Source of the DNA: an uncultured Aquimarina sp.
Lineage (GTDB): Bacteria > Bacteroidota > Bacteroidia > Flavobacteriales > Flavobacteriaceae
Reading direction: 5' to 3'
NCBI GenBank assembly: GCA_947493035.1
Contig: CANLOW010000009.1
Span: 40,307 to 104,306 of the forward strand
Length of the DNA: 64,000 nt
This document shows, piece after piece, positions 1 through 8,458 of the stretch (position 1 is the stretch's first letter; each line of letters opens with the position of its first letter). Position numbers and translations under genes: made by a program. The notes below the pieces were generated by a model. It was given only the letters and a program-made list of their open reading frames with translations. It searched no databases and was not told the origin of the DNA.

Positions 1-1
1 G

Positions 2-574
2 CATGTATCAAAAGATTTAAATACTACAGGAGTAAGGAAAGTACTAGATAATAACCAGTATACTGAAATAGTAAATTCATCTGCATTGACTCCTGTCGTT
101 TCTGGAAGTGTTAGATTTTTAACAACTCCTGATAATGGTTCGTTTTTTGAACAAGTAAATACTCCTTTACTAGAAAGTAAAAAGATACAAGTCACAGATA
201 CGGACACTACTTTAGAAAATTTGCCTTATGTCGTTATTGACCCAACTTCAGGAGAATTAAAGAAACTAACCAATTCAGATTGGCAAGACTTATCTTTAAT
301 AACAGGAGCAACAGCTACAATAGCTAGATATCGACGACTAGGCAATTTAATACAAATCCATTTCGAAGATTTATTAAATGATAGACCTTCTGTTGCTGGG
401 GTTTTTAATGCTCCAAGTATAGAAGTAAGAAAAGTGGTATCATCTAGTGATAAAACTCAATTCGGAACACTCACAGTTACTACGGGCAGTGGAGTTCCTA
501 ATTCAAAATCAGGAATCATAAGAATAGAACCCTTTAATGTTCCTTATTCAGGTTTAATTGAATTTAATATATAG
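2..574 (+). CDS. Phage structural-like protein, 5'-truncated by window edge
   Basis: The reading frame is open from the first full codon of the window, so the true start lies upstream and only the C-terminal ~190 residues are seen. No catalytic motif is visible. The sequence is rich in Thr, Ser, Asn and Val, with a beta-rich C-terminal part (about the last 90 residues) like phage tail or fibre proteins. It ends 2 bp before the next ORF, which is followed by a DUF1353 protein, so the three form a tight plus-strand cluster. The phage assignment is inferred from this context, not from a recognised domain. Confidence 0.5.
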   Translation, partial: HVSKDLNTTGVRKVLDNNQYTEIVNSSALTPVVSGSVRFLTTPDNGSFFEQVNTPLLESKKIQVTDTDTTLENLPYVVIDPTSGELKKLTNSDWQDLSLITGATATIARYRRLGNLIQIHFEDLLNDRPSVAGVFNAPSIEVRKVVSSSDKTQFGTLTVTTGSGVPNSKSGIIRIEPFNVPYSGLIEFNI

Positions 575-576
575 CT

Positions 577-993
577 ATGATTACCATCACAACAAAAAAA
601 GAAGTATGTGTAGACAGGGTTTATACAGAAAAGAAAGGATTAGTACTCTTAAAGATAGAGCCTCCAACATTGTTATCTAATTGGGGAATTAAGTTTTATA
701 TAGATGATTTTTGGCTAAAGCAACAAGAGCTTCCAGATGATGTAGAGTTACAAACAGGTAGTGCTTATGAAGAGGTGAAGATGAATCCCACTTTTGAAAG
801 AATGGGGGGTAATTTTAGCAAACAAGAAGTAGACTATGTAGAAAATATGTTAACCAAAGCAGGAATCATTAAAGAATCTATGAATGGAAGACAGAGAACG
901 TTACTAACTATTGCTCATGGTACGATAGGTAGATTAGTTGAAGCAGGTGCTTACGGAGGTTTAAAAACGGAGGATTATGAAATCAAAATATAA
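577..993 (+). CDS. Hypothetical phage-associated protein (138 aa)
   Basis: This short acidic soluble protein starts 2 bp after the preceding stop codon and overlaps the next gene by 17 bp, so the three genes are almost certainly co-transcribed. It has no signal peptide or membrane segment. I do not recognise a family. The N-terminal part looks like beta strands and the C-terminal half (about residues 80-130) looks helical. A small phage tail or assembly protein is the likeliest role, judged only by its neighbours. Confidence 0.45.
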   Translation: MITITTKKEVCVDRVYTEKKGLVLLKIEPPTLLSNWGIKFYIDDFWLKQQELPDDVELQTGSAYEEVKMNPTFERMGGNFSKQEVDYVENMLTKAGIIKESMNGRQRTLLTIAHGTIGRLVEAGAYGGLKTEDYEIKI

Positions 994-1522
994 TAGTAAT
1001 GTAATCCATTACACGGATTTCTATAATGTAGGTTTATTGGATGAAAAGTTACCGACTAATGAGGTTATGCAACTTAGTTATCTTCAAGCTCCTTATATTG
1101 AATGGACTGAAAGACTACCGAAGACTAAAGAGCATCCTCGCCATTGGATTACGATAATAGATATTGTCTTTACTTTATCTGATGGACGTACAATTTTTAT
1201 TAATAAAGGCACTGTGTGGGATGGTAGTAGTATTCCGAAACCATTGTGGAGAATATTATCTCCATTTGATAAAGCAGTATTTGGGGATTTCATCCACGAT
1301 ATGCTTTGGAAATTTAAGTATCAAGAAATCGTCCATTTTGTCAAAGTTAATGGTGAATTCAATTTAAATATACACTCAGTTAGGAAGTTTGCAGATGATG
1401 AACGACATAAATGGCGCTGTCATTTAGCTCCTGAATTAGAGTTAAAAAACGAACTCACTCATTTTGTTGTTCGAAATGTTGGGGGATTGTACTATAGTAG
1501 GCAAAGAGAAATACCTATTTGA
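977..1522 (+). CDS. DUF1353-family phage protein
   Basis: The 181-residue protein carries the DUF1353 signature: a VWDGSSIPKPLW segment (around residue 80), then a hydrophobic stretch and FIHDMLW (around residue 107), matching the family's D-x-S-I-P and H-D-x-L patterns. DUF1353 proteins are found mainly in phages and prophages; their biochemical role is not established. The ATG start overlaps the upstream gene by 17 bp. It is the last gene of the phage-like cluster and is followed by a structured intergenic region. Confidence 0.7.
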   Translation: MKSKYNSNVIHYTDFYNVGLLDEKLPTNEVMQLSYLQAPYIEWTERLPKTKEHPRHWITIIDIVFTLSDGRTIFINKGTVWDGSSIPKPLWRILSPFDKAVFGDFIHDMLWKFKYQEIVHFVKVNGEFNLNIHSVRKFADDERHKWRCHLAPELELKNELTHFVVRNVGGLYYSRQREIPI

Positions 1523-1563
1523 TTAAGCGTGTATTTTTAACTTAACAAATAGTAAGTTAAGAA

Positions 1564-1672
1564 GCCCCTCGATTTACGAACGACCAAGTTACATAAATAG
1601 AATTACGAGAACTCCGAACGAGGGGCAATACCTTCATCGAAGAACTCAATAATTTTAAAATGTAACTTGGTC
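1564..1672. other. Interleaved inverted repeats (possible pseudoknot RNA)
   Basis: Two perfect inverted repeats are interlaced. Arm A GCCCCTCG (1564-1571) pairs with CGAGGGGC (1619-1626). Arm B GACCAAGTTACAT (1582-1594) pairs with ATGTAACTTGGTC (1660-1672). The order A-B-A'-B' is that of an H-type pseudoknot rather than nested hairpins. A smaller hairpin, CTTAAC (1541-1546) with GTTAAG (1556-1561), lies just upstream. The block fills the gap between the DUF1353 gene and the methylase gene and ends 12 bp before the methylase start. It could be a leader RNA, a small RNA or a protein-binding site. The pairing is seen; the function is unknown. Confidence 0.5.
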
Positions 1673-1683
1673 ATTGTAAATAT

Positions 1684-2508
1684 ATGAAAACACCTATTAG
1701 TTATTACGGAGGAAAACAAAATCTTGTAAACACTATACTTCCTTTATTTCCAAAGCATTTACTTTATGCAGAGCCTTTTATTGGTGGTGGCGCTATATTT
1801 TGGTCTAAACAAAAAAGTGAAATAGAAGTAATCAATGATACAAATAGGGAGTTAATCAACTTCTATGAAGTTATCCAGAATGAGTATGTAGAACTTGAAA
1901 AAATGGTACGAATAAGCCTTCATAGCCGTTCACTTCATAATGATGCTTCAGTAGTCTATAATAATCCACACATGTTTAGTCGTATAAAAAGAGCTTGGTC
2001 TGTTTGGGTCTTAGCTGCTCAGTCGTTCAGTTCGATGCTTGACAGTACATGGGGTTACGACAAGAAAAGAGCAACTACTAGCCAAAAAGTAACCAATAAA
2101 AGAAATAGCTTTAGTCTAGACTATGCACAACGCATTCAAAATGTTCAAATAGAATGTACAGATGCGCTACGTATAATAAACTCTAGAGACAGCAAAAATT
2201 CCTTCTTTTATTGTGATCCTCCTTATTACAATAGTGATTGTGGTCATTATGATGGTTATACTATAGAGGATTTTGAAAGACTATTGAAGACTTTATCTAA
2301 AATTGAAGGTACTTTCTTATTATCTAGTTATCCTAGTGAAGTCTTAACAAAGTACACTAAAGACTTCGGTTGGCATAGTAAAGTAATAGAACAAACTGTT
2401 TCTGTTGCTAATAGTACAAGTAAGCCATCTAAGAAGAAATCGGAGGTTTTAACAGCTAACTACGACTTAAGTAATCCAATGCAACAGAAAACTTTATTTG
2501 ATGTTTAA
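1684..2508 (+). CDS. Orphan D12-class DNA adenine N6-methyltransferase
   Basis: The protein (274 aa) has the layout of Dam-like D12-class methylases: N-terminal YYGGKQ, then EPFIGGGAIFW (the FxGxG-type SAM-binding motif I, about residue 31), and the catalytic DPPY motif at about 177-180. It should transfer methyl groups from S-adenosylmethionine to N6 of adenine. No restriction endonuclease lies beside it, so it looks like an orphan methylase, as is common in phages, where it protects phage DNA or tunes gene expression. The target sequence cannot be read from the protein. The ATG at 1684 directly follows the interleaved repeats. Confidence 0.85.
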   Translation: MKTPISYYGGKQNLVNTILPLFPKHLLYAEPFIGGGAIFWSKQKSEIEVINDTNRELINFYEVIQNEYVELEKMVRISLHSRSLHNDASVVYNNPHMFSRIKRAWSVWVLAAQSFSSMLDSTWGYDKKRATTSQKVTNKRNSFSLDYAQRIQNVQIECTDALRIINSRDSKNSFFYCDPPYYNSDCGHYDGYTIEDFERLLKTLSKIEGTFLLSSYPSEVLTKYTKDFGWHSKVIEQTVSVANSTSKPSKKKSEVLTANYDLSNPMQQKTLFDV

Positions 2509-2528
2509 ATAGGTCTTAAATCATGTCT

Positions 2529-2565
2529 AAACGAACATTTCGTTTGTCGAAACTGATCATTTCGT
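2529..2565 (+). terminator. Possible terminator of the methylase gene
   Basis: A 6-bp hairpin AAACGA-ACATT-TCGTTT (2529-2545) lies 20 bp after the methylase stop codon. A second small hairpin CGAAA-CTGATCA-TTTCG follows and runs into a T-rich stretch. Both stems are short, so this is only a plausible rho-independent terminator. Confidence 0.35.
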
Positions 2566-3304
2566 TTTTCCGATTATATATTAAAGATTAAATTACAATG
2601 TTTCTTTTAAGAAGGACATTAGTAAAGACAAAATCCTTTATACACTTAATTATCATTAGGGATTTAATAATCGATGGAGTCAATAAAGAAAAACTTTATT
2701 TTTTTATTCTAAACACTGAGAAAACCTTCTATCCAGTAAATAATAATGTATATAACTCTTAATCTAGAAACTCGTTCACATATTTACTTTAGCTATATTT
2801 GATGGAGTTAATAATTAATATACCCCATTAATAGTGGATATAATATTGTTATAGATAATTTAAATATTTTAATGAAAAAATTAGGAAATAAGGATTTCTA
2901 AATACAATCTTTAGAAATTAAAAAAAATCAAAATAATACTATTCATTGGGTTTTAGATACAGGCGTTTACATTGTTATATGCATACCTATTGGATATAAA
3001 AGCTTTTTAATTAATCTTGATAACTACTAGCTCACGAAAAATATAACTACAGCCAAAACTATATATACATCATGCGAACTGTGGTTGTCTAAGGTAAATG
3101 TGTACTTTCTTGCTAAGCCACGCATACAATTTTGATTTATCACATAATAGTTTAAATTAGCAATAAACAAAAAGGTATACGCTCCTGCCCGACCGAAGTT
3201 CCTTGAACTTCTGCACGCACGAATGTATATATTCACCGTTGTATATAAGCCGTAGAAAAAGAGGCTCTACTCAATAACAATTACCCCTTTTAAACCTTGT
3301 TCTA
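2566..3304. other. Long intergenic region, no gene recognised
   Basis: About 740 bp of AT-rich sequence holds no convincing gene. An open frame on the minus strand at 3027-3236 has no recognisable product and looks like chance. A less AT-rich patch at about 3175-3235 contains the small palindrome AAGTTC-CTT-GAACTT (about 3198-3212). As the phage-like genes end just before this gap, the right attachment site of a prophage could lie here, but no repeat was identified. Confidence 0.3.
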
Positions 3305-3916
3305 ATGTTTAATATAAATCAAATACCATATAAAACTAAAATATTATCAGTAGTTTTTCTTTTTCTTTCATCTTTAGCTTTTGGACAAACTAAGATGAAA
3401 TTATATTTTAATAACGGTGATATAAAAGAAGGTGCATATGAAATCAAATTGAGTTCTATTATTTACTCTAAACCTAAAAAAAATAAAGGAAAAAAAATCA
3501 AAAAAGAGCGTTATTATGTTAGAAGAGATATAAGGAAATTTGACATCTATAAATGCGGAGATACAATACATTATAGGCATATTGACACAAAAAAATACGC
3601 AACATCAAAAGAAATTAAAAAAAAACTAGCACAACTCATCTATAGCGGAAATAAGCTTGAAATTTATTATGTAGGAGAAGGCCTTTATCAAGCTGGCACA
3701 TTTGGTTCATATTACGAAAAGTATGTCAAGAAAAAAGGTGAGAAAATAGCATATAACATGGGGTATATATATGGAGCTGGTCAAAGAGGGATAAAAAAAC
3801 GAGTTCGGGATTACTTTACTGATTGTCCAGATTTAATAAATATTGTAAATGAAAATAAAATCAAGAAAAATGACCTCTTAGAAATCGTAAAATTCTATGA
3901 AGGTAATTGTAACTAA
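3305..3916 (+). CDS. Secreted protein of unknown function (203 aa)
   Basis: The N-terminus is a clear signal peptide: basic start, hydrophobic core ILSVVFLFLSSLAFG and a likely cut after FGQ, so the protein is exported to the periplasm or outer membrane. The mature part is very lysine-rich, with a beta-like segment followed by helical stretches, and has three or four cysteines that may form a disulfide. I recognise no domain. It stands alone between two long non-coding gaps. Its AT and lysine richness is a little stronger than in the neighbouring housekeeping genes. Confidence 0.6.
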   Translation: MFNINQIPYKTKILSVVFLFLSSLAFGQTKMKLYFNNGDIKEGAYEIKLSSIIYSKPKKNKGKKIKKERYYVRRDIRKFDIYKCGDTIHYRHIDTKKYATSKEIKKKLAQLIYSGNKLEIYYVGEGLYQAGTFGSYYEKYVKKKGEKIAYNMGYIYGAGQRGIKKRVRDYFTDCPDLINIVNENKIKKNDLLEIVKFYEGNCN

Positions 3917-4294
3917 TAAAACTATTTACAAGACTTGTATAACCATTCCATTACACACCTATTAAATTCACTAAGACCTATTTAAAATGGTTTTTTGAGG
4001 AATATAAAGTATTGAGTTAAGTAAGTCGTTAACATTTACAAAGCTTAAAAGGCTTTTATTTAAATCTTAAAATCCGTTCATACCGTATTAAATAAGGCTA
4101 CAAAAATAGTTGAACACATAACTAAAAAACACGAAAGACACTTTCAAGCTCTAATATTCTACATTTATAGGTTCTTATCACCTTATTTTTCTCCAAAATC
4201 TATCTAATTCCAAAAAACAAAATATTACAAACTACGCAGAGATACTTTAAAGCAGAAAAATTACTCAAAAAAAGCACTGCACTTAACTTTTGTT
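3917..4294. other. Intergenic gap, nothing recognised
   Basis: About 380 bp of AT-rich sequence contains no ORF of note, RNA gene or strong hairpin. The promoter of the next gene lies at its right edge. Confidence 0.4.
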
Positions 4295-4327
4295 TTGAGT
4301 CATAAATCTAATTAAACAGTACCTTTG
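4295..4327 (+). promoter_or_regulatory. Flavobacterial-type promoter of the YgiQ gene
   Basis: TTG at 4295-4297 and TACCTTTG at 4320-4327 are separated by 22 bp. They match the Bacteroidota -33/-7 consensus TTG-N17..23-TANNTTTG. The expected transcription start is only a few bases before the ATG at 4335, giving a very short leader. Confidence 0.65.
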
Positions 4328-4334
4328 CACTACT

Positions 4335-6287
4335 ATGCAAGTAAATAAACTTTCAGACTGGTTACCGACAACGAACAAAGAAGTAAAAATTCGAGGTTGG
4401 GAGGAATTAGACGTTATTCTATTTAGTGGAGACGCTTATGTAGATCATCCCTCATTTGGACCTGCCGTTATTGGTCGTATTTTAGAAAGCTATGGATTAA
4501 AAGTAGCCATAGTTCCGCAACCCAATGTGAATGACGACTTACAGGATTTTACAAAGTTAGGAACTCCTAAATTATTTTTTGGAGTTACTGGTGGTTGTAT
4601 GGATCCCATGGTCAGTAATTATACTGCTAGTAAAAAACGTAGAGACAAAGATGCTTACACACCTAATGGTGATAAAGGGTTTCGACCAGACTATGCTACC
4701 TCTGTATATTCTACCATTTTAAAAGACAAATTTCCTGATGTTCCTGTATTGATCGGAGGAATCGAAGCCTCTCTTCGTCGTGTAACACATTACGATTATT
4801 GGAGTGACAAATTGCTACCAACTATTTTAGAAACCTCTAAAGCAGATATGTTGGTGTACGGAATGGGAGAACAACCTTTGCGAGAAGTGGTTAAGCTACT
4901 GCAAAAAGGAGTTCCTTTTTCTAGTTTGAAAACCATTCAACAAACGGCTATTTTAGTAGATCAGGATGAAAATATTCCTAAAAATAAAAATTGGGATGAT
5001 GTCGAGATTCAATCACATGAAGTTTGTTTAAAGGATAAGAAAAAGTTTGCCTCTAATTTTAAAATTATAGAGCAAGAATCTAATAAACTTAAGGCACGTC
5101 GTATTTTTCAAAAGGTAAAGGGCAAGACATTGGTCATTAATCCACCCTACCCTACCATGACCGAAAAGGAAATTGATGCCTCTTTCGATCTACCCTATAC
5201 ACGTTTACCACATCCAAAATACAATAAGCGAGGGCCTATACCTGCGTTTGAAATGATTAAAACCTCGATTAACATACATCGTGGTTGTTTCGGGGGTTGT
5301 AGTTTTTGTACCATTTCGGCACATCAAGGAAAGTTTATTGCCAGTAGAAGTCAAGAATCTATTTTAAAAGAAGTGGATAAAGTGGCTAATATGCCAGACT
5401 TTAAAGGCTACCTATCAGATATTGGAGGCCCTTCTGCAAATATGTATAAGATGAAGGGTAAAATACAGTCTATTTGTGACAACTGTGTGGCTCCTTCATG
5501 TATTTCACCTGTAATCTGTAGTAATTTAGATACCTCTCATAAACCACTAACGAAGTTATACCAGGCTGTAGACAAACACCCTAAAATAAAAAAATCATTT
5601 ATTGGAAGTGGTATTCGTCACGATATGTTGGTGCCTGAATTCAATAAAAATGCCGACCCAAAAGAATTGGATGACTACACGGAAGAAGTGATGACCAATC
5701 ATATTTCTGGACGTTTGAAAGTAGCTCCAGAACACACTTCGGATCCTGTATTAAAACTGATGCGGAAACCTTCTTTTCACTATTTTCATAAGTTTAAAGA
5801 ACGTTTTGATAAGATCAATATAAAGAAGGGATTAAAACTTCAGTTAATTCCATATTTTATTTCTAATCACCCTGCTTGTGAATTGGAAGATATGGCTAAC
5901 CTAGCCGCTGAAACTAAAGAAATGGGATTTCAGTTAGAACAGGTACAAGGCTTTACACCTACACCAATGACGGTTGCTACAGTTATTTATTATAGTGGAT
6001 ATCATCCCTATACCTTAAAGCCAACCAAAACTCCTAAAACTAAAAAAGAAAAGGAGGAACAACATCGATTCTTCTTTTGGTATAAGAAAGATAATAAAGG
6101 TTGGATTTCGAAAACATTAAATAAACTTGGTAGAAAAGATTTAGCAGAAACACTAGTTCCTGAACAAGAAAATGGTTCATGGAAAAGTATTAAACCGAAA
6201 AAAGTAAGCCATACTTTTGATGATGCTATTCCATCAACGCATTCAAGACCTAAGAAGAAATACAAACCCAGAAAAAAGCGACGATAA
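4335..6287 (+). CDS. YgiQ-family radical SAM protein
   Basis: The 650-residue protein matches YgiQ in length and layout: an N-terminal cobalamin-binding-like/UPF0313 region, then the radical-SAM domain with the cluster motif CFGGCSFC (CxxxCxxC, about residues 319-326) that holds the [4Fe-4S] cluster, and a lysine- and arginine-rich tail. The substrate of this family is not established. The gene has its own promoter, and a pseudouridine synthase gene follows after about 90 bp. The start at 4335 fits the promoter and the family N-terminus. Confidence 0.85.
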   Translation: MQVNKLSDWLPTTNKEVKIRGWEELDVILFSGDAYVDHPSFGPAVIGRILESYGLKVAIVPQPNVNDDLQDFTKLGTPKLFFGVTGGCMDPMVSNYTASKKRRDKDAYTPNGDKGFRPDYATSVYSTILKDKFPDVPVLIGGIEASLRRVTHYDYWSDKLLPTILETSKADMLVYGMGEQPLREVVKLLQKGVPFSSLKTIQQTAILVDQDENIPKNKNWDDVEIQSHEVCLKDKKKFASNFKIIEQESNKLKARRIFQKVKGKTLVINPPYPTMTEKEIDASFDLPYTRLPHPKYNKRGPIPAFEMIKTSINIHRGCFGGCSFCTISAHQGKFIASRSQESILKEVDKVANMPDFKGYLSDIGGPSANMYKMKGKIQSICDNCVAPSCISPVICSNLDTSHKPLTKLYQAVDKHPKIKKSFIGSGIRHDMLVPEFNKNADPKELDDYTEEVMTNHISGRLKVAPEHTSDPVLKLMRKPSFHYFHKFKERFDKINIKKGLKLQLIPYFISNHPACELEDMANLAAETKEMGFQLEQVQGFTPTPMTVATVIYYSGYHPYTLKPTKTPKTKKEKEEQHRFFFWYKKDNKGWISKTLNKLGRKDLAETLVPEQENGSWKSIKPKKVSHTFDDAIPSTHSRPKKKYKPRKKRR

Positions 6288-6374
6288 TTTTTTAATCGGA
6301 CTGACTAAGATATTAGATCGCTTCGCTGTTAGATAATAGACTTAAATCTATTTATTTTTTTAGCTTAGAATTTT

Positions 6375-7043
6375 ATGCCGAAACTTGACATCTTACACGA
6401 AAACAATGATTATATCGTCATAAACAAAACTGCGGGACTTATCAGTGAAAAAAGCACTTATGAAGCGGTAACGATTGAAAGTCTAGTTTTCAACCATTTT
6501 TTAAAAAGTAAACGTAATCCCTATCTAGGGATCATACATCGATTAGATCGCGTAACAAGTGGAGTATTAATACTAGCTAAGAAAAAAAGTATACTAGTCG
6601 CATTTAACGATCTATTTAATACTCGCAAAGTTCAAAAAACGTATCTCGCTATTGTTACTACTAAACCTCCAAAAAACAAAGGGAACTTGGTGAATTTTTT
6701 GGTAAAAAACACCAAAGAAAAAAAGGCAGATATCGTACCCTCAAAATCAAAGAACGCTTTAAGCTGTATGCTTTCTTATCAAGTTATAGATAAAAATGAT
6801 TTTGGTTACCTGTTAGAAGTCAAACCCAAAACGGGACGATTCCATCAAATAAGAGCACAATTGGCAAATATAGGACTACCTATTCTTGGAGATCAAAAAT
6901 ATGGTTCGGAACAGGAATACTTGCCTTTATCTGTTTGTCTTCATGCTTGGAAATTAACTTACCAAATACCTGGATCTAAAGAAACTCAAACCTTCGAAGC
7001 TCCTTTACCTAAAAATGATTTTTGGGTATTTAGCTCTATTTAG
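6375..7043 (+). CDS. RluA-family pseudouridine synthase (short form)
   Basis: The 222-residue protein has the RluA catalytic motif HRLDRVTSG (55-63), with Asp58 as the likely catalytic nucleophile, and the family's later RTGRFHQIRAQL-like segment (here KTGRFHQIRAQLA, about 155-167). It lacks the N-terminal S4 RNA-binding domain of RluC/RluD, so it belongs to the small TruC/RluA-like group that isomerises uridine in tRNA or rRNA. The exact target base cannot be deduced. It lies downstream of the YgiQ gene on the same strand. Confidence 0.85.
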   Translation: MPKLDILHENNDYIVINKTAGLISEKSTYEAVTIESLVFNHFLKSKRNPYLGIIHRLDRVTSGVLILAKKKSILVAFNDLFNTRKVQKTYLAIVTTKPPKNKGNLVNFLVKNTKEKKADIVPSKSKNALSCMLSYQVIDKNDFGYLLEVKPKTGRFHQIRAQLANIGLPILGDQKYGSEQEYLPLSVCLHAWKLTYQIPGSKETQTFEAPLPKNDFWVFSSI

Positions 7044-7113
7044 GATTAAATATTTAATAAGTTTTCTTGAAACTAAAAATCTAATTTTCAACACCTCTTG
7101 ATGGTATTGCTTA

Positions 7114-8457
7114 TTATTTCAAGAATTTAGATTTCACAAAAAAGCTAATCATTATTAAAATGATATTCATCAACATAATCGAATAAAGAGCCTCTAAGTG
7201 ATAGATCGGCTTTATCTTGTAAAATGAGGGTTTATACTTTTCCCAAGAAATGGTATCTGCTTTATGAGCTTCAAAAATTTTAGGATAAAAATCTAATCTT
7301 AAATCTTCATGAAACTTAGTAGTAGCATCCAAAAAGTCAATATGATGCATCAAACTAGTTTTTGCGATTTCATTCATAGATAATTGAACCTGTAATGGAG
7401 GAAAAAACTGTGCTATTTTCTTACTCAACGCATCTCTTTTTTTAATCTTAGCATACATTGCTTCTTTTTCGCCCAAAGACTGATCGTCCCCCATTTGTTG
7501 CATCGCATAATACCACATCCACGAAAAGCCTTTCTCCTGTAGTTCATATTTAGCAAACTGGGGATAATGCTTCAAAAACATATTCATTGTTTCTTTCTTA
7601 TCCGTATCCCATCTTTTGTGATATTCATCACGCTGCTTAATGGTCATCGTGTAGGCTTCTGATATAGGATATGTATTTACAATGTACTGGTTAACCACTA
7701 CAGGTATAAAAACCACTAATACTAGCCAAGCTGTCAAGAGCAAAATGGCATTCATACTCGATGATTTTCGTAATAATATTACACAAAAGCATATCGTAAA
7801 CCAAAACAACACATAAGCATAACTTATTAGAATAAAATTACCAAAATCAGCTGCTAAAGGGATTTTTAAAACCAAACTAGCTATAATAAATAGTACACCT
7901 AAAGTAGTAATGACAAAAAGCACTCTTATAGATAACTTTTTCAATAAAAACTTGAAATGGGATTTCCCTTGAATGCTAATCATCTTCCAAGTTCCTTTTT
8001 CTTCTTCCTCTGATAGCAAATTGAAATTTAAAGCTATGATAACTAAAGGGAATAGGTATATAATTAAAAAACTAAAATCTAAATTCCCTGCTTGCAATCG
8101 CATAGGATTTACTAAATCAGTATCATATTTTTGCCCTTCTAGATTTAGAATAGTTACATTTTGAATATGAGCATTTAAATCACTTTGCCCAATAGAAATC
8201 CCTGCTAAAGGCTGTAGTGGATTGATAAATGAAAATTTGAAATAATACATCATCAACCCAATATCATCTTTATGCAATCGTAATTGATTCTCTAAATGTA
8301 TATCATGTTGTGCTATTGTTTTTTGTATCGATACTTCTTTTTGATTCAAAAACTGTTTTCCTGTACCAATGCTAAGCGCTCCTAAAACCATTAAAGTAGC
8401 AAAAGCGATGAATACTGTTTTAGATCTAAAAAATTGTTTTATTAAAAGTAAATACAT
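7114..8457 (-). CDS. ABC-2 type transporter permease, DUF3526-like (second)
   Basis: The 447-residue inner-membrane protein has an N-terminal transmembrane segment, a long soluble loop, and about five further hydrophobic segments, including a C-terminal one. A segment LLSEEEEKGTWKMISIQGKSHFKFLLKK matches the E-x-E-x-GT(L/W) feature of ABC-2/DUF3526 permeases. It starts 1 bp after the stop of a paralogous permease, so the two probably form a heterodimer driven by the ATPase encoded at the head of the operon. The whole set is transcribed leftward and is likely controlled with the TonB receptor. Confidence 0.75.
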   Translation of the reverse strand: MYLLLIKQFFRSKTVFIAFATLMVLGALSIGTGKQFLNQKEVSIQKTIAQHDIHLENQLRLHKDDIGLMMYYFKFSFINPLQPLAGISIGQSDLNAHIQNVTILNLEGQKYDTDLVNPMRLQAGNLDFSFLIIYLFPLVIIALNFNLLSEEEEKGTWKMISIQGKSHFKFLLKKLSIRVLFVITTLGVLFIIASLVLKIPLAADFGNFILISYAYVLFWFTICFCVILLRKSSSMNAILLLTAWLVLVVFIPVVVNQYIVNTYPISEAYTMTIKQRDEYHKRWDTDKKETMNMFLKHYPQFAKYELQEKGFSWMWYYAMQQMGDDQSLGEKEAMYAKIKKRDALSKKIAQFFPPLQVQLSMNEIAKTSLMHHIDFLDATTKFHEDLRLDFYPKIFEAHKADTISWEKYKPSFYKIKPIYHLEALYSIMLMNIILIMISFFVKSKFLK

Positions 8458-8458
8458 A

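Noticed and set aside
3027..3236. Open frame on the minus strand in a long gap (69 aa)
   Set aside because: No recognisable domain, biased composition, no nearby promoter or partner gene; looks like a chance frame.
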